Source: Saccharospirillum sp039982735 | GTDB lineage: Bacteria > Pseudomonadota > Gammaproteobacteria > Pseudomonadales > Natronospirillaceae | Length of the DNA: 64,000 nucleotides | Assembly: GCF_039982735.1 (NCBI RefSeq) | Contig: NZ_JBDWXV010000011.1 | Span: 620,001 to 684,000 of the forward strand | Reading direction: 5' to 3' | Shown here: positions 17,356 through 26,190 of the stretch, in pieces | Layout: the number at the start of each line of letters is the position of its first letter | Position numbering within the stretch: the first letter of the stretch is position 1 | Notes under the pieces: generated by a model | What the model was told of the DNA's origin: nothing | Database searches by the model: none | What the model saw: the letters and a program-made list of their open reading frames with translations, nothing else | Translations under genes and position numbers: made by a program

Positions 17356-18430
17356 GGTTTTCCGTTGTTACCTGGTGCCACAATGTCTCAACCCGACTCT
17401 GCACTTCGTCGGTCAGCTCTTTCAGGTCCACACGCACCCGGCCATGTTCATCCAGCGTGAGCTCATCTTTCCCCGAGTAAAGCTCGCCCGTCAGCAGCGT
17501 ATTGATCTGCTCAATGCAACCTTCGTGCGTGCCCTGCTCTTTCATCACCCGATACAGCAAAGAGATGTACAACGGCATGACCGGGATGGCAGAACTAGAC
17601 TGAGTAACCAGTGCTTTCAGTACCGAGACACGTGCACTGCCACCTAGGCTGGATTTCAGTGAATGGTCAATGGCCGCCGCTGCGCGATCAAGGTCTTCCT
17701 TGGCGCGGCCAATGGTGGCTTCGCCGTATATAGGGAACGTGAGCTCGCGGCCGATGTAGGTGTAGGCTGTTGTCTTGGCACCCTCGGCCAATACATCGGC
17801 GTCAGCCAGTGCTTTTAGCCACAATTCCCAGTCCTGCCCGCCCATCACCTTGATGGTATTGGCGATTTCATCGTCATTCGCCGGTTCCAGAGTGACCTCG
17901 GACACCTCCCGGGTATCGGTATTCAAACTCTTGCGGGTCACCGCCTCGCCGATTGGCTTCAAGGTCGACATATAGACGTCGCCGGTATCGGGGTCTTTGC
18001 GACGCGGAGAGGCCAGGCTGTAGACCACCAGGTCCACCTTGCCCATTGACGCCTTGATTTCTTCGATCACTTCTGCCTTGCATTCGTGACTGAACGCATC
18101 GGCATTGAAGGTTATAGCGTATAATCCCGCCTCGGTTGCAGCTTTCTCGTAGGCTCGGGTGTTGTACCAACCCGCCGAGGCAGTGCGACGCTCAGTCGGT
18201 TCTTTTTCGAACATGACCCCCAGAGTATTGGCCTTGAAGCCAAAGCCAGAGACAATGCGCGACGCCAGGCCATAGCCAGTTGAAGAGCCAATCACCAACA
18301 CGTTTTTGGGGCCTTCTGCAGCAGGCGGATGGGCTTTTACATAGTCGATCTGCTCCTGAACGTGCAGAGCACAGCCCGTTGGGTGTGCGGTGGTGCAAAT
18401 AAAACCACGTACCTTGGGTTTGATGATCAT
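17249..18430 (-). CDS. fabV: Enoyl-ACP reductase FabV (NADH-dependent)
   Basis: 393 residues, typical FabV length. The N-terminus MIIKPKVRGFICTTAHPTGC is diagnostic; the Rossmann segment VLVIGSSTGYGLASRI follows near residue 45. The active-site pair Tyr-X8-Lys is seen as YGEATIGRAK. FabV catalyses the last reduction of fatty-acid elongation and is the triclosan-tolerant alternative to FabI found in Pseudomonas and Vibrio. It is monocistronic: divergent from nudJ and convergent with rluE. Whether the genome also has FabI cannot be seen here. Confidence 0.97.
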   Translation of the reverse strand: MIIKPKVRGFICTTAHPTGCALHVQEQIDYVKAHPPAAEGPKNVLVIGSSTGYGLASRIVSGFGFKANTLGVMFEKEPTERRTASAGWYNTRAYEKAATEAGLYAITFNADAFSHECKAEVIEEIKASMGKVDLVVYSLASPRRKDPDTGDVYMSTLKPIGEAVTRKSLNTDTREVSEVTLEPANDDEIANTIKVMGGQDWELWLKALADADVLAEGAKTTAYTYIGRELTFPIYGEATIGRAKEDLDRAAAAIDHSLKSSLGGSARVSVLKALVTQSSSAIPVMPLYISLLYRVMKEQGTHEGCIEQINTLLTGELYSGKDELTLDEHGRVRVDLKELTDEVQSRVETLWHQVTTENLTELSDFEGYQREFFRLFGFGYDQVDYDQDVDPVV

Positions 18431-18659
18431 GCCGGGTTCCTTAATCTCGGTTCGCGTATGAGCGCAGCAGACGTCAGTGTAACGCTCTTGTTATGATTCA
18501 TTTTACGTCCAGTAGGCTGCCAACGCTCTGGTTTGAATGCAAAAGACTTGTGACGGATACGAACAGTGTCCAGATGCTAAAGCGTACCCTGTTCCTGTTC
18601 GTTGCAACACCGCGGCGCAAACGAACGGCTTCATTTACACTGCCGCTACAGGAGACAAC

Positions 18660-19130
18660 ATGGCTGCAGCACCTGAAATGCCCCATCTCACAACAGCCGT
18701 TATTGTAGAAGAAAACCAGCGCATATTGATGGTCAATGAAAATGATAACGGTATAAATGGATGGAACCAGCCTGCCGGTCATGTCGAACCGGGAGAGTCT
18801 CTTCTGGATGCCGCGCGCCGGGAAACGCTGGAAGAGACCCAGTACCAGGTGCGTCTGACCGGACTGGTTGGCATCTATCAATCCGTGCACCCCACCACCG
18901 GCATTCATTATTTGCGCGTTTGCTTCACAGCCGATCAGCCCGAATGGGTTGAAAACAGCCCGCGTGACACCGATATTCTGGCCGTAGACTGGCTGTCTGT
19001 GGAACAGCTGCTTGCTGGTCACTACCCGCTGCGCAGCGCACTGGTCAGCCAGGCACTGGCCGATTATCAGGCCGGACAGCGGTATCCTCTGTCACTCATT
19101 CACCCCATGATTGCCCCCGGGAGCCTTTAA
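18660..19130 (+). CDS. nudJ: Nudix hydrolase, NudJ type
   Basis: 156 residues from the ATG at 18660, which has AGGAG ideally placed; upstream in-frame starts lack one. The Nudix box is GHVEPGESLLDAARRETLEE, with TQY where the consensus has xG-hydrophobic, a conservative deviation. E. coli NudJ hydrolyses thiamine pyrophosphate precursors and nucleoside di/triphosphates. It lies directly before mnmA (start four bases after this stop) and hflD and purB follow, the conserved nudJ-mnmA-hflD-purB order. Confidence 0.9.
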   Translation: MAAAPEMPHLTTAVIVEENQRILMVNENDNGINGWNQPAGHVEPGESLLDAARRETLEETQYQVRLTGLVGIYQSVHPTTGIHYLRVCFTADQPEWVENSPRDTDILAVDWLSVEQLLAGHYPLRSALVSQALADYQAGQRYPLSLIHPMIAPGSL

Positions 19131-19134
19131 CCCC

Positions 19135-20226
19135 ATGACTTCAGCTGCCTCAACCAAAGTCATCGTCGGTATGTCCGGCGGTGTCGATTCTTCTGTAACG
19201 GCAGCATTGCTGCTGGAGGCCGGTTACCAGGTCGAAGGCCTGTTCATGAAAAACTGGGATGAAGACGACGGCACTGAATACTGCACAGCAAAGGAAGACC
19301 TTGCGGATGCCCAAGCCGTCAGCGACCGGCTGGGCATTCACCTGCACAAGGCTAATTTTGCGGCGGAGTATTGGGATCACGTATTTGAACATTTTCTGGA
19401 AGAATACCAGGCTGGAAGAACCCCCAACCCGGATATCCTGTGCAACCGGGAGATCAAGTTCAAAGCTTTTCTCGACTACGCCCTGACGCTCGGAGCCGAC
19501 AAAATCGCCACGGGGCACTACACCCGAACCCGAACCACAGACCAGGGCACCCAACTGCTGCGCGGCCTGGATACCAATAAAGACCAGTCCTATTTCCTGC
19601 ATGCTGTCGGCCACGAAGAATTTGCGAAAACCCTGTTTCCGGTCGGTGAGCTGGAAAAACCGGAAGTACGCCGTATTGCCGAAAAGTACCAGCTGGCGAC
19701 AGCCCGCAAGAAAGACAGCACCGGCATTTGTTTTATTGGCGAGCGCCGCTTCAGTGACTTTCTGAAGCAATACTTGCCCGCCCGCCCGGGAACGATAGAA
19801 ACCGACAGCGGCGAGGTAATCGGAGAACACCAGGGGCTGATGTACTACACCATCGGCCAGCGGCAGGGGCTGGGCATCGGCGGTACCCGCAACCACCCCG
19901 AAGCCCCCTGGTTTGTCGCAGCCAAAGACCTGGAACGGAACGTATTGACCGTGGTGCAGGGAACGGACAACCCAGCGCTCTTCACTCAGCAACTGGCCCT
20001 GCCTTCGGTCTATTGGGTGGCCGGTGAAGCCCCTGCACTGCCAGCCAGACTGATGTGCAAGCACCGTTACCGGCAACCCGACCAGGCCTGTCAGATTACC
20101 GCAACCGACAACGGCTACCGGGTTGAGTTTGAACAACCACAGCGGGCCATTACCCCCGGACAATCTGCCGTTTTCTACGATGGCGAAGTCTGCCTCGGTG
20201 GTGGTGTTATCGAGCGCACCTGGTGA
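19135..20226 (+). CDS. mnmA: tRNA-specific 2-thiouridylase MnmA
   Basis: 363 residues from the ATG at 19135. PP-loop SGGVDSSVTAALL lies near residue 14, KNWDEDDG follows, and the catalytic cysteines are in TPNPDILCNREIKF (about 103) and DSTGICFIGERRF (about 200). MnmA makes s2U34 in tRNA-Lys, -Glu and -Gln using sulfur relayed from IscS/TusBCDE. It is tightly coupled to nudJ upstream; hflD follows after 102 bases. Confidence 0.97.
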   Translation: MTSAASTKVIVGMSGGVDSSVTAALLLEAGYQVEGLFMKNWDEDDGTEYCTAKEDLADAQAVSDRLGIHLHKANFAAEYWDHVFEHFLEEYQAGRTPNPDILCNREIKFKAFLDYALTLGADKIATGHYTRTRTTDQGTQLLRGLDTNKDQSYFLHAVGHEEFAKTLFPVGELEKPEVRRIAEKYQLATARKKDSTGICFIGERRFSDFLKQYLPARPGTIETDSGEVIGEHQGLMYYTIGQRQGLGIGGTRNHPEAPWFVAAKDLERNVLTVVQGTDNPALFTQQLALPSVYWVAGEAPALPARLMCKHRYRQPDQACQITATDNGYRVEFEQPQRAITPGQSAVFYDGEVCLGGGVIERTW

Positions 20227-20328
20227 AGTACCACGGCTGAACCCCGGGATTAGGTATCGCCCAATAAGACATATTCAACATTAACAATGCTACTCAACCC
20301 TTTGATATAAAAAGCATTAAGGAAGTTA

Positions 20329-20952
20329 ATGAATCAGTTTAGCAATCAGGTTCTGGCACTGTCTGGCGTATTCCAGTCCGCTCTGATGGTCGAGCAGCTG
20401 GCACGCCAGGGCAGCCTGGAGCGCCCTCGACTTGAGCAGAGTATTCGCACCGTGCTTAACCTGAATCCGAGCTCGGTTGAAGAGGTCTATGGTGGCATTG
20501 TAGGCGTGAAAACCGGGCTTGAGGGGCTTAAGGAAGTGCTGGCAAAGCGTGGCAAGGGTATGTCACCGGATGTACTGCGCTATGCCATGGGCATTTTGCA
20601 TGCCCAAAAAAAGCTCACGGCACGGGATGACTTGATGGAGGCGCTCAGCCAGCACCTGACGCGGGCGGTTGATCAGTGCGCTTATTTCGATGATGCCCTG
20701 CATGAATCGGTCATTGCCGCCGTCGCCAACAGCTACCAGCAAAGCGTCAGCAAACTGGATTTTCGCATCCGGGTTATGGGCAACCCTTCCTACCTGCAGA
20801 ACCCGAACATCGCCGAACAGGTTCGCACGGCTCTGCTGTTTGGCATACGCAGCGCCCACTTGTGGCATCAACTGGGCGGCCGCCGCTGGCATATCGTGGT
20901 GAAGCGCTCAAAACTGCATGATACCGCTGAGCAGCTGCTTGCCAGAATTTAG
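20329..20952 (+). CDS. hflD: High-frequency lysogenisation protein HflD homologue
   Basis: 207 residues, family length. Features are QVLALSGVFQSALMVEQLA at the N-terminus, LNLNPSSVEEVYGG and ALLFGIRSAHLWHQLGG near the C-terminus. E. coli HflD is a membrane-associated, mostly helical protein that sequesters phage lambda CII; its cellular job is unclear, and its fixed place between mnmA and purB suggests a role related to one of them. The start has AAGGAAG upstream. Confidence 0.92.
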   Translation: MNQFSNQVLALSGVFQSALMVEQLARQGSLERPRLEQSIRTVLNLNPSSVEEVYGGIVGVKTGLEGLKEVLAKRGKGMSPDVLRYAMGILHAQKKLTARDDLMEALSQHLTRAVDQCAYFDDALHESVIAAVANSYQQSVSKLDFRIRVMGNPSYLQNPNIAEQVRTALLFGIRSAHLWHQLGGRRWHIVVKRSKLHDTAEQLLARI

Positions 20953-21301
20953 ACAAACCATTCGGCATCTTTAAGTGTTTGTTTCGGAGTTAGCAACAGA
21001 AGAGCGATGGGTGGCAGGGCTGCTTCTGCGGGGGTATCTGAGGCATGGACTAAATCGCCGGGAGCGTTTTAGCATGAGCGAAGCGAGCTCGTAGGGTGAA
21101 TCCCATGGATGGGATTCATATCCCGAAGTTAAGCCTACATGGAAGTATTCACAGCGCCCCCGCAGGAGCAGCCCTGCCACCCGTCGAGGCCTCGAGGCGA
21201 TGCAGCCAGCCCGAGCATTCGCGCCCGAAGCATTGGCCTGTCTGGCGGCTGACCGGTATAATCGCCCGCCTTCACGCATGCACTGACGGGAACCTGGCAC
21301 C
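20953..21301. other. Gap between hflD and purB
   Basis: This 349-base gap holds the inverted-repeat element 21009-21182 and then the presumed purB leader. No gene fits. purB is thus probably separated from the nudJ-mnmA-hflD transcript here, unlike in genomes where the genes are close. Confidence 0.6.
21009..21182. repeat. 174-base inverted-repeat element with central hairpin
   Basis: The terminal arms 21009-21034 and 21157-21182 are 26 bases long and complementary at 25 of 26 positions. Between them lies a perfect nine-base stem with loop TGGA (21097-21118; TGAATCCCA/TGGGATTCA). It has no coding capacity. The architecture (long GC-rich terminal arms around a CCATGGAT-type hairpin) resembles the element at 2746-2858, though the arms differ. 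Such elements are typical of dispersed non-autonomous repeats. Confidence 0.75.
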
Positions 21302-22678
21302 ATGGAATTAAATGCGCTCACCGCGATCTCCCCAATAGATGGCCGATATGGCTCCAAAACCGAAGCGTTTCGGTCTGTTTTCAGCGAATATGGCCTGATC
21401 AAAGCCCGGGTCACGGTCGAAGTGCGCTGGCTGCAGCAACTGGCCAGTCACGCTGACATTGCCGAGCTGGCGCCTTTTTCAGACGAAGCCAATGCCTTTC
21501 TGGATGCCATCATAGATCAGTTCTCACTGGCCGATGCCGAAGCCATCAAAGCCATTGAGCGCACCACCAACCACGATGTCAAAGCGATCGAGTATTTCCT
21601 GAAAACTCGCTTAAGTGAGCTGGACGAACTTAGCCAGGTGACTGAATTTGTTCACTTTGCCTGCACCTCGGAAGACATCAATAACCTGTCACATGCACTG
21701 ATGCTGAAAACCGGCATTGTCGACGTACTGCTGCCGCAGATGCGCACGATTCGTGACGACATTGCTGCCCTGGCAAAAAAACACGCCGACCAGCCCATGC
21801 TCAGCCGCACACATGGCCAGACTGCCTCACCCACCACCCTGGGCAAGGAAATGGCGAACGTTGCCTACCGCCTGGATCGTCAGATCCGCCAGGTCGAGTC
21901 AGTAGAATACCTGGGGAAAATCAATGGGGCCGTTGGCAATTACAATGCCCATCTGTCGGCCTATCCGGACATCGACTGGGTCGCCAACGCCGATACCTTT
22001 ATCCAGTCACTGGGCCTGACACTCAACCCCTATACCACCCAGATCGAACCACACGATTACATGGCGGAACTCTTTGATGCCATCGCCCGCTATAACACAA
22101 TCCTGATCGATTTCGACCGGGACATCTGGGGTTATATTTCACTGGGGTACTTCAAGCAGCGCACCATCGCCGGTGAAGTCGGCAGTTCGACCATGCCGCA
22201 CAAGGTCAACCCGATCGATTTCGAGAACTCAGAAGGCAACCTGGGCCTGGCCAATGCGATTCTGGCGCACCTGACGGCCAAATTGCCGATTTCCCGCTGG
22301 CAGCGAGACCTGACCGACTCTACCGTACTGCGCTCAATGGGTGTCGGCCTGGCGCACAGCCTTATCGCCTACCAGGCCACTCAAAAAGGCATCAGAAAAC
22401 TGGAAGCCAACCCGGATCGACTGAACCAGGATCTTAACCAGGCCTGGGAAGTCATGGCTGAGGCTATTCAGACGGTTATGCGTCGTTACGGCATTGAAGA
22501 GCCCTATGAAAAGCTGAAAGCCTTTACCCGCGGCAAGGCCATTACCGAGCCCATGATGCAAGATTTCGTGAACCAGCTCGACTTGCCTAAAAGCGCCAAA
22601 GAAGCCTTGCTGGCACTGACCCCGGCCACATATCTGGGCAATGCTGCCGAGCAGGCCAAAAGCATCGACTCACTCTGA
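21302..22678 (+). CDS. purB: Adenylosuccinate lyase
   Basis: 458 residues, the E. coli PurB type. It carries the fumarase/aspartase superfamily signature GSSTMPHKVNPIDFENSEGN, whose serine loop is catalytic, plus FVHFACTSEDINN and SRTHGQTASPTTLGKE. It acts twice in purine synthesis, splitting SAICAR and adenylosuccinate to release fumarate. The ATG at 21302 begins MELNALTAISPIDGRYG, matching family N-termini. roxA starts 120 bases downstream. Confidence 0.98.
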   Translation: MELNALTAISPIDGRYGSKTEAFRSVFSEYGLIKARVTVEVRWLQQLASHADIAELAPFSDEANAFLDAIIDQFSLADAEAIKAIERTTNHDVKAIEYFLKTRLSELDELSQVTEFVHFACTSEDINNLSHALMLKTGIVDVLLPQMRTIRDDIAALAKKHADQPMLSRTHGQTASPTTLGKEMANVAYRLDRQIRQVESVEYLGKINGAVGNYNAHLSAYPDIDWVANADTFIQSLGLTLNPYTTQIEPHDYMAELFDAIARYNTILIDFDRDIWGYISLGYFKQRTIAGEVGSSTMPHKVNPIDFENSEGNLGLANAILAHLTAKLPISRWQRDLTDSTVLRSMGVGLAHSLIAYQATQKGIRKLEANPDRLNQDLNQAWEVMAEAIQTVMRRYGIEEPYEKLKAFTRGKAITEPMMQDFVNQLDLPKSAKEALLALTPATYLGNAAEQAKSIDSL

Positions 22679-22798
22679 TGCCCCACCGGTCGGGCAGACG
22701 ACAATCTGCCCGACTCACCCGCCTTGTACTATCGCTGGTTTGCTGCAAAACTGACTGTGCAGTTGCTGCTCCATACTACTCCGACTCAGGTAACCCTC

Positions 22799-23923
22799 AT
22801 GGATATGCTCGGCGGCCTCAGTGGCCAGGAATTTCTGAGCCAGTACTGGCAAAAGACTCCCTACCTGGTACGCCAGGCCTTCCCCGATGGCCTGCCCGGC
22901 ATCAGTGGCGATGAGCTGGCTGGCCTGGCTACCGAACCGGACGTGGAATCACGCCTGGTAACAGCCAACGACTGGACATTGCGCCACGGTCCCTTCTTCG
23001 AAGATGATTTCTCCCAACTGCCGGAAAAAGACTGGACGCTGCTGGTTCAGGCCGTCGATCACTGGGTGCCCGAAATAGCGGCGCTGTTTGATGCCTTCAG
23101 TTTCATACCCGCCTGGCGTATGGATGACATTATGATTTCCTATGCCGTCCCCGGCGGCGGTGTCGGGCCGCATTTTGATCACTACGATGTGTTTTTAATT
23201 CAAGTTGAAGGAGAGCGGGAATGGCGCATCGGCCAATCCTGTACCGAAGCCGATGATCGCCGTGACGATACCGATTTGAGCATACTCGCCCACTTCGACG
23301 AACAGGAGCGCTGGGTTCTGAAACCGGGCGATATGCTCTACGTGCCGCCGGGAATCGCACACTGGGGAGAAGCCCTGAGCAAAGACTGCATCACCTACTC
23401 CATTGGCTTTCGCGCACCCAGCCAGGCTGAAACACTGGTAGACTTTGCCCAGTTCCTGGCCAATACCAGTTCGGATTTTGACCGCTACCAGGACGCAGAT
23501 CTGGACGCCCGCGACGACAGCCACCGCATTACCAGCGCCGATATAGACCGCATTCAGACCATGCTGCAAAGCCTGGTACAAGACCGTGAGGCCATGGCGC
23601 GATGGTTCGGCAGCTACATGACCCAGCCCAAATACGGTGACGCCCCGCTTGAAGAGCCCTCACTGAGCAAGGCTGATATCGCCCGCCAGTTACAACGGCA
23701 ACCACTGATCCGCAATGCCGCGGTCAGGCTCGCCTATCAACCCGGAATGCTCTTTGTGGATGGCGAAGCCATAGAAACCGACCTGCCCGCCGATGGGTTA
23801 CGCTGGCTGTGCGAGCAAAAATGCATCAGCGCATCGGATCTTGGCAGCCAGGACAATGCGGTTCGGTTGTCTATACTGACATCACTGGTCGGCCACGACG
23901 CCTTCTTTTTCGACGACGAATAA
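22799..23923 (+). CDS. roxA: Ribosomal oxygenase RoxA (YcfD), 50S L16 arginine hydroxylase
   Basis: 374 residues from the ATG at 22799 (MDMLGGLSGQEF); an upstream TTG is less likely. The JmjC/cupin core shows the iron ligands His-X-Asp in VGPHFDHYDVFLIQ (about residue 125) and the distal His in YVPPGIAHWGEAL (about 187). EREWRIG follows the first ligands. The C-terminal half has the winged-helix part of the family. It is a 2-oxoglutarate/Fe(II)-dependent oxygenase that hydroxylates an Arg of ribosomal protein L16. E. coli ycfD also lies near purB, phoPQ and hflD. Confidence 0.93.
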   Translation: MDMLGGLSGQEFLSQYWQKTPYLVRQAFPDGLPGISGDELAGLATEPDVESRLVTANDWTLRHGPFFEDDFSQLPEKDWTLLVQAVDHWVPEIAALFDAFSFIPAWRMDDIMISYAVPGGGVGPHFDHYDVFLIQVEGEREWRIGQSCTEADDRRDDTDLSILAHFDEQERWVLKPGDMLYVPPGIAHWGEALSKDCITYSIGFRAPSQAETLVDFAQFLANTSSDFDRYQDADLDARDDSHRITSADIDRIQTMLQSLVQDREAMARWFGSYMTQPKYGDAPLEEPSLSKADIARQLQRQPLIRNAAVRLAYQPGMLFVDGEAIETDLPADGLRWLCEQKCISASDLGSQDNAVRLSILTSLVGHDAFFFDDE

Positions 23924-23940
23924 CGCGGGAGCAGTAACCC

Positions 23941-24576
23941 TTGCGTCAAACCAGAGTGAACGCACTGATCGTGCGCCCTACTGTCTTGCCAAACGGCTGG
24001 CTCCTGAAGCTGATTATCTGTTGGCTGACAACATTACCTGCCGCCGCAGCCGATCTGTACATCTACCTGACGCCTTCCGGCGAACGCGTAGTAACCAACC
24101 GTCCAGTAACCTTGCCCGGTTACGTTCTGGAACACAGTGGTTTGAATGCGCGCCATGCCGGTCAGCGGCTCAGAGACCCGGATGGACTTCGGGGCCGGGC
24201 CGAGATCGAACAACACATCAACACGGCCGCCAGTCAGTACCAGCTGGATGCGAATCTCATTCGTGCGGTTATCCGGCAGGAATCCAATTTTCAGGTCAAT
24301 GCGCGGTCGCACAAAGGTGCCATGGGCCTGATGCAGTTGATGCCGGCAACAGCAGCCCAGTATCGGGTGCGCAACATCACCGACCCGAGAGAGAACATTC
24401 ACGCCGGTGCCGCCCACCTCAAGTATCTGATGCAACGCTATCGCGATCTTGATCTGGCACTGGCGGCCTACAATGCCGGGGAAACCGCCGTGGCCCGCTA
24501 CCAGGGCATTCCCCCCTACCCTGAAACTGAACAGTACGTAGCCGCGGTCAAGCGCTGGTATCGAGAATACCAGTAG
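23941..24576 (+). CDS. Secreted lytic transglycosylase, SLT domain
   Basis: 211 residues. An N-terminal hydrophobic stretch (about 20-36, LLKLIICWLTTLPAAAA) looks like a signal peptide cleaved after the Ala run. The SLT domain begins near residue 95: RQESNFQVNARSHKGAMG with the catalytic Glu, LMQLMPATAAQY, and LALAAYNAGETAV. It should cut peptidoglycan glycan strands in the periplasm. The start is TTG (23941) with GGGAG upstream. It lies 17 bases after roxA, so it is possibly co-transcribed. Confidence 0.88.
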   Translation: MRQTRVNALIVRPTVLPNGWLLKLIICWLTTLPAAAADLYIYLTPSGERVVTNRPVTLPGYVLEHSGLNARHAGQRLRDPDGLRGRAEIEQHINTAASQYQLDANLIRAVIRQESNFQVNARSHKGAMGLMQLMPATAAQYRVRNITDPRENIHAGAAHLKYLMQRYRDLDLALAAYNAGETAVARYQGIPPYPETEQYVAAVKRWYREYQ

Positions 24577-24690
24577 CGGGTGAACGTGAGAAAGGAACCC
24601 AGGAGGGTATTACATAAGGGTCTAACAGGAGGGTGCAGCACACCAGCGCTAACGGAAACGGCCGCCCATTACCGCCCTGTACGGGTTTGG

Positions 24691-24924
24691 TTAGTGGACG
24701 ATCATCTCGTCGTCGTCCATGTCTTCGGTCTCTTCGCCAGATTCTATTTCCGTTGCCACCTGCACGCCGGCTGAAATCATGGCGCGGGCAACATCCAGGC
24801 GCTGCTCTTTCAGGCGCTCCTTGGCTTCATCCGAAAAGCGGATGACCAGCAACGGATCGTCATTGGAATCGGCCCGGCGCAATGCCACTTCGCCGTTAGC
24901 CAGCTCGATAATTTCCCAGTACAT
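24691..24924 (-). CDS. Conserved acidic hypothetical protein, 77 aa
   Basis: The ATG at 24924 gives MYWEIIELANGEVALRR, then VIRFSDEAKERL, and an acidic C-terminus rich in Glu and Asp. The N-terminal beta-strand pattern suggests a small soluble cytoplasmic protein. I believe similar short proteins occur in Pseudomonas and Marinobacter relatives, but I know of no function. It lies downstream of the gene at 25000 on the same strand, 75 bases away. Confidence 0.65.
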   Translation of the reverse strand: MYWEIIELANGEVALRRADSNDDPLLVIRFSDEAKERLKEQRLDVARAMISAGVQVATEIESGEETEDMDDDEMIVH

Positions 24925-24999
24925 ATGGCCCTTAGTTTCAACTTTAGGCAGAACCCGATTTCGGCCGCTACGGCTCGCGGGGTCAGCCAAACCGGTTCG

Positions 25000-25479
25000 T
25001 TAACTGTGGTCGCCTTGAGCTCTCACATCATCGACCCATTGTTGCAGCTCATTCAGAATTCTGCGGTAATGATTTGTAGGTTCTTGGTTATCGTCAGAGA
25101 CCAGCGCAATGCGGTTTGGGTCGGCTTTTTTGACGCCTTCCGGTATCACACCTGTCGACCAATGGGTCAGATTGCGATGCAGTTGTTGCATCCAGTGACC
25201 GGACTGCCCGAGGCCTGCTTGCACCGCATTCAGCTCCCAGGCATCAGGGCGTCTTTCACGCCAGGCGTCCAACAGGTCACTCAGGGGTGTCTCCGGCGCC
25301 AGTGACACGCCGTAAGACTCAGCCACTTCACACAGAGCCGCGAGCCACGCTCTGTGAGCCAACACTTCAAATGAAGACGCGCAGGCCTGACGTTGCGCCG
25401 GCACCGCCTCCTGCTCAGCCAGCACCAGCATGAGCCTGGCCTGGTAAAGCAAGGCGTTGGTCAGACCGCGACGGTTCAT
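25000..25479 (-). CDS. DUF6586/PasA-like conserved hypothetical protein
   Basis: 159 residues, predicted mostly helical: NALLYQARLMLVLAEQE, RAWLAALCEVAESYGV, and a C-terminal RRILNELQQWVDDVR. The length and pattern suggest the DUF6586 group of gammaproteobacteria, which in Pseudomonas lies near topA and fadAB; that assignment is from memory. There is no signal peptide or membrane helix, so it is probably cytoplasmic. It starts three bases before the stop of the upstream OMP gene. Confidence 0.6.
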   Translation of the reverse strand: MNRRGLTNALLYQARLMLVLAEQEAVPAQRQACASSFEVLAHRAWLAALCEVAESYGVSLAPETPLSDLLDAWRERRPDAWELNAVQAGLGQSGHWMQQLHRNLTHWSTGVIPEGVKKADPNRIALVSDDNQEPTNHYRRILNELQQWVDDVRAQGDHS

Positions 25480-25482
25480 GGC

Positions 25483-26043
25483 TCAGTAGTTCATCCGGAA
25501 ACCGAGGTTGAAAGTGTTGTCTATTCGGCTTGGGCCACCAGTTGTGTCGTAATAGTAACCGGCGATGTCATGCCAGCCTACAAAGACGCGCGCCTGAGGC
25601 AGCACTTTGTAGGTAACCCGCGCGATGACCTCCTGGAAGGCAACCACATCTCCAAAACTGAGAATGTCGGGTGCGTAATACAGCTGTGCTTCGGTACCCA
25701 GGCCATTCATAAAATCGGGTTGCCAGCGCAAAAAGCCACCGACACCCAGAGCAAAACCCGGTTCACCGGCATCGAACAAAAAGCCTTTAAAGCCGATGCC
25801 GCCAATGAGTTCACGATTCGCCATGGTGGCATCGACCGCATTAAAACCGGCACTGAATGCATAAGCCTGATTGTCTTCGCTGTAGGCAAGGCCGGTGGTG
25901 ATGTGTGCACCAGAGCCTACCCGGACTGCCTCATGTTCTAGCCTGACCGAGGTATTGGACAAAGCGATGTCCAGCGAACCACCCGCCTGGGCGGCCAATG
26001 GCATCAGTACGGCACAGGCTGCGAGCCAGTTCTTGAAGATCAT
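25483..26043 (-). CDS. YfaZ-family outer-membrane beta-barrel protein
   Basis: 186 residues. A signal peptide (NWLAACAVLMPLAAQAGG) has a cleavage site about residue 21. The mature part alternates polar and aromatic/hydrophobic residues with Gly/Tyr-rich strands and ends in NTFNLGFRMNY, a C-terminal pattern of beta-barrel proteins. This fits the small YfaZ family, whose function is unknown. It appears first in a three-gene minus-strand group reading down to 24691. Confidence 0.7.
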   Translation of the reverse strand: MIFKNWLAACAVLMPLAAQAGGSLDIALSNTSVRLEHEAVRVGSGAHITTGLAYSEDNQAYAFSAGFNAVDATMANRELIGGIGFKGFLFDAGEPGFALGVGGFLRWQPDFMNGLGTEAQLYYAPDILSFGDVVAFQEVIARVTYKVLPQARVFVGWHDIAGYYYDTTGGPSRIDNTFNLGFRMNY

Positions 26044-26107
26044 TTCGTTACTCCAGAATTGAAATTAACCGGCATTGTACTGAATTCTACCGGTGCCGAC
26101 ACCAAGC

Positions 26108-26130
26108 AACGGGCCACACTGTGGCCCGTT
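26108..26130. terminator. Strong hairpin between htpG and the YfaZ-like gene
   Basis: A perfect 10-base stem, AACGGGCCAC/GTGGCCCGTT, has the loop ACT. Neither side has a good T run, so it may be an mRNA 3' stabiliser or weak terminator for htpG. Confidence 0.5.
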
Positions 26131-26190
26131 GCGGGTTTTGGACTCATAAATTGAATCCTTAGCCGGCCTTTTGGGGATAAGGCGCATCGC

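Noticed and set aside
19150..20163. 337-residue frame antisense to mnmA
   Set aside because: mnmA is certain on the other strand; the antisense frame is a codon-bias shadow.
24577..24690. AGGAGGG-type repeats at 24600 and 24628
   Set aside because: Short, imperfect, and in a 114-base convergent gap with no start codon in range; not a real signal.
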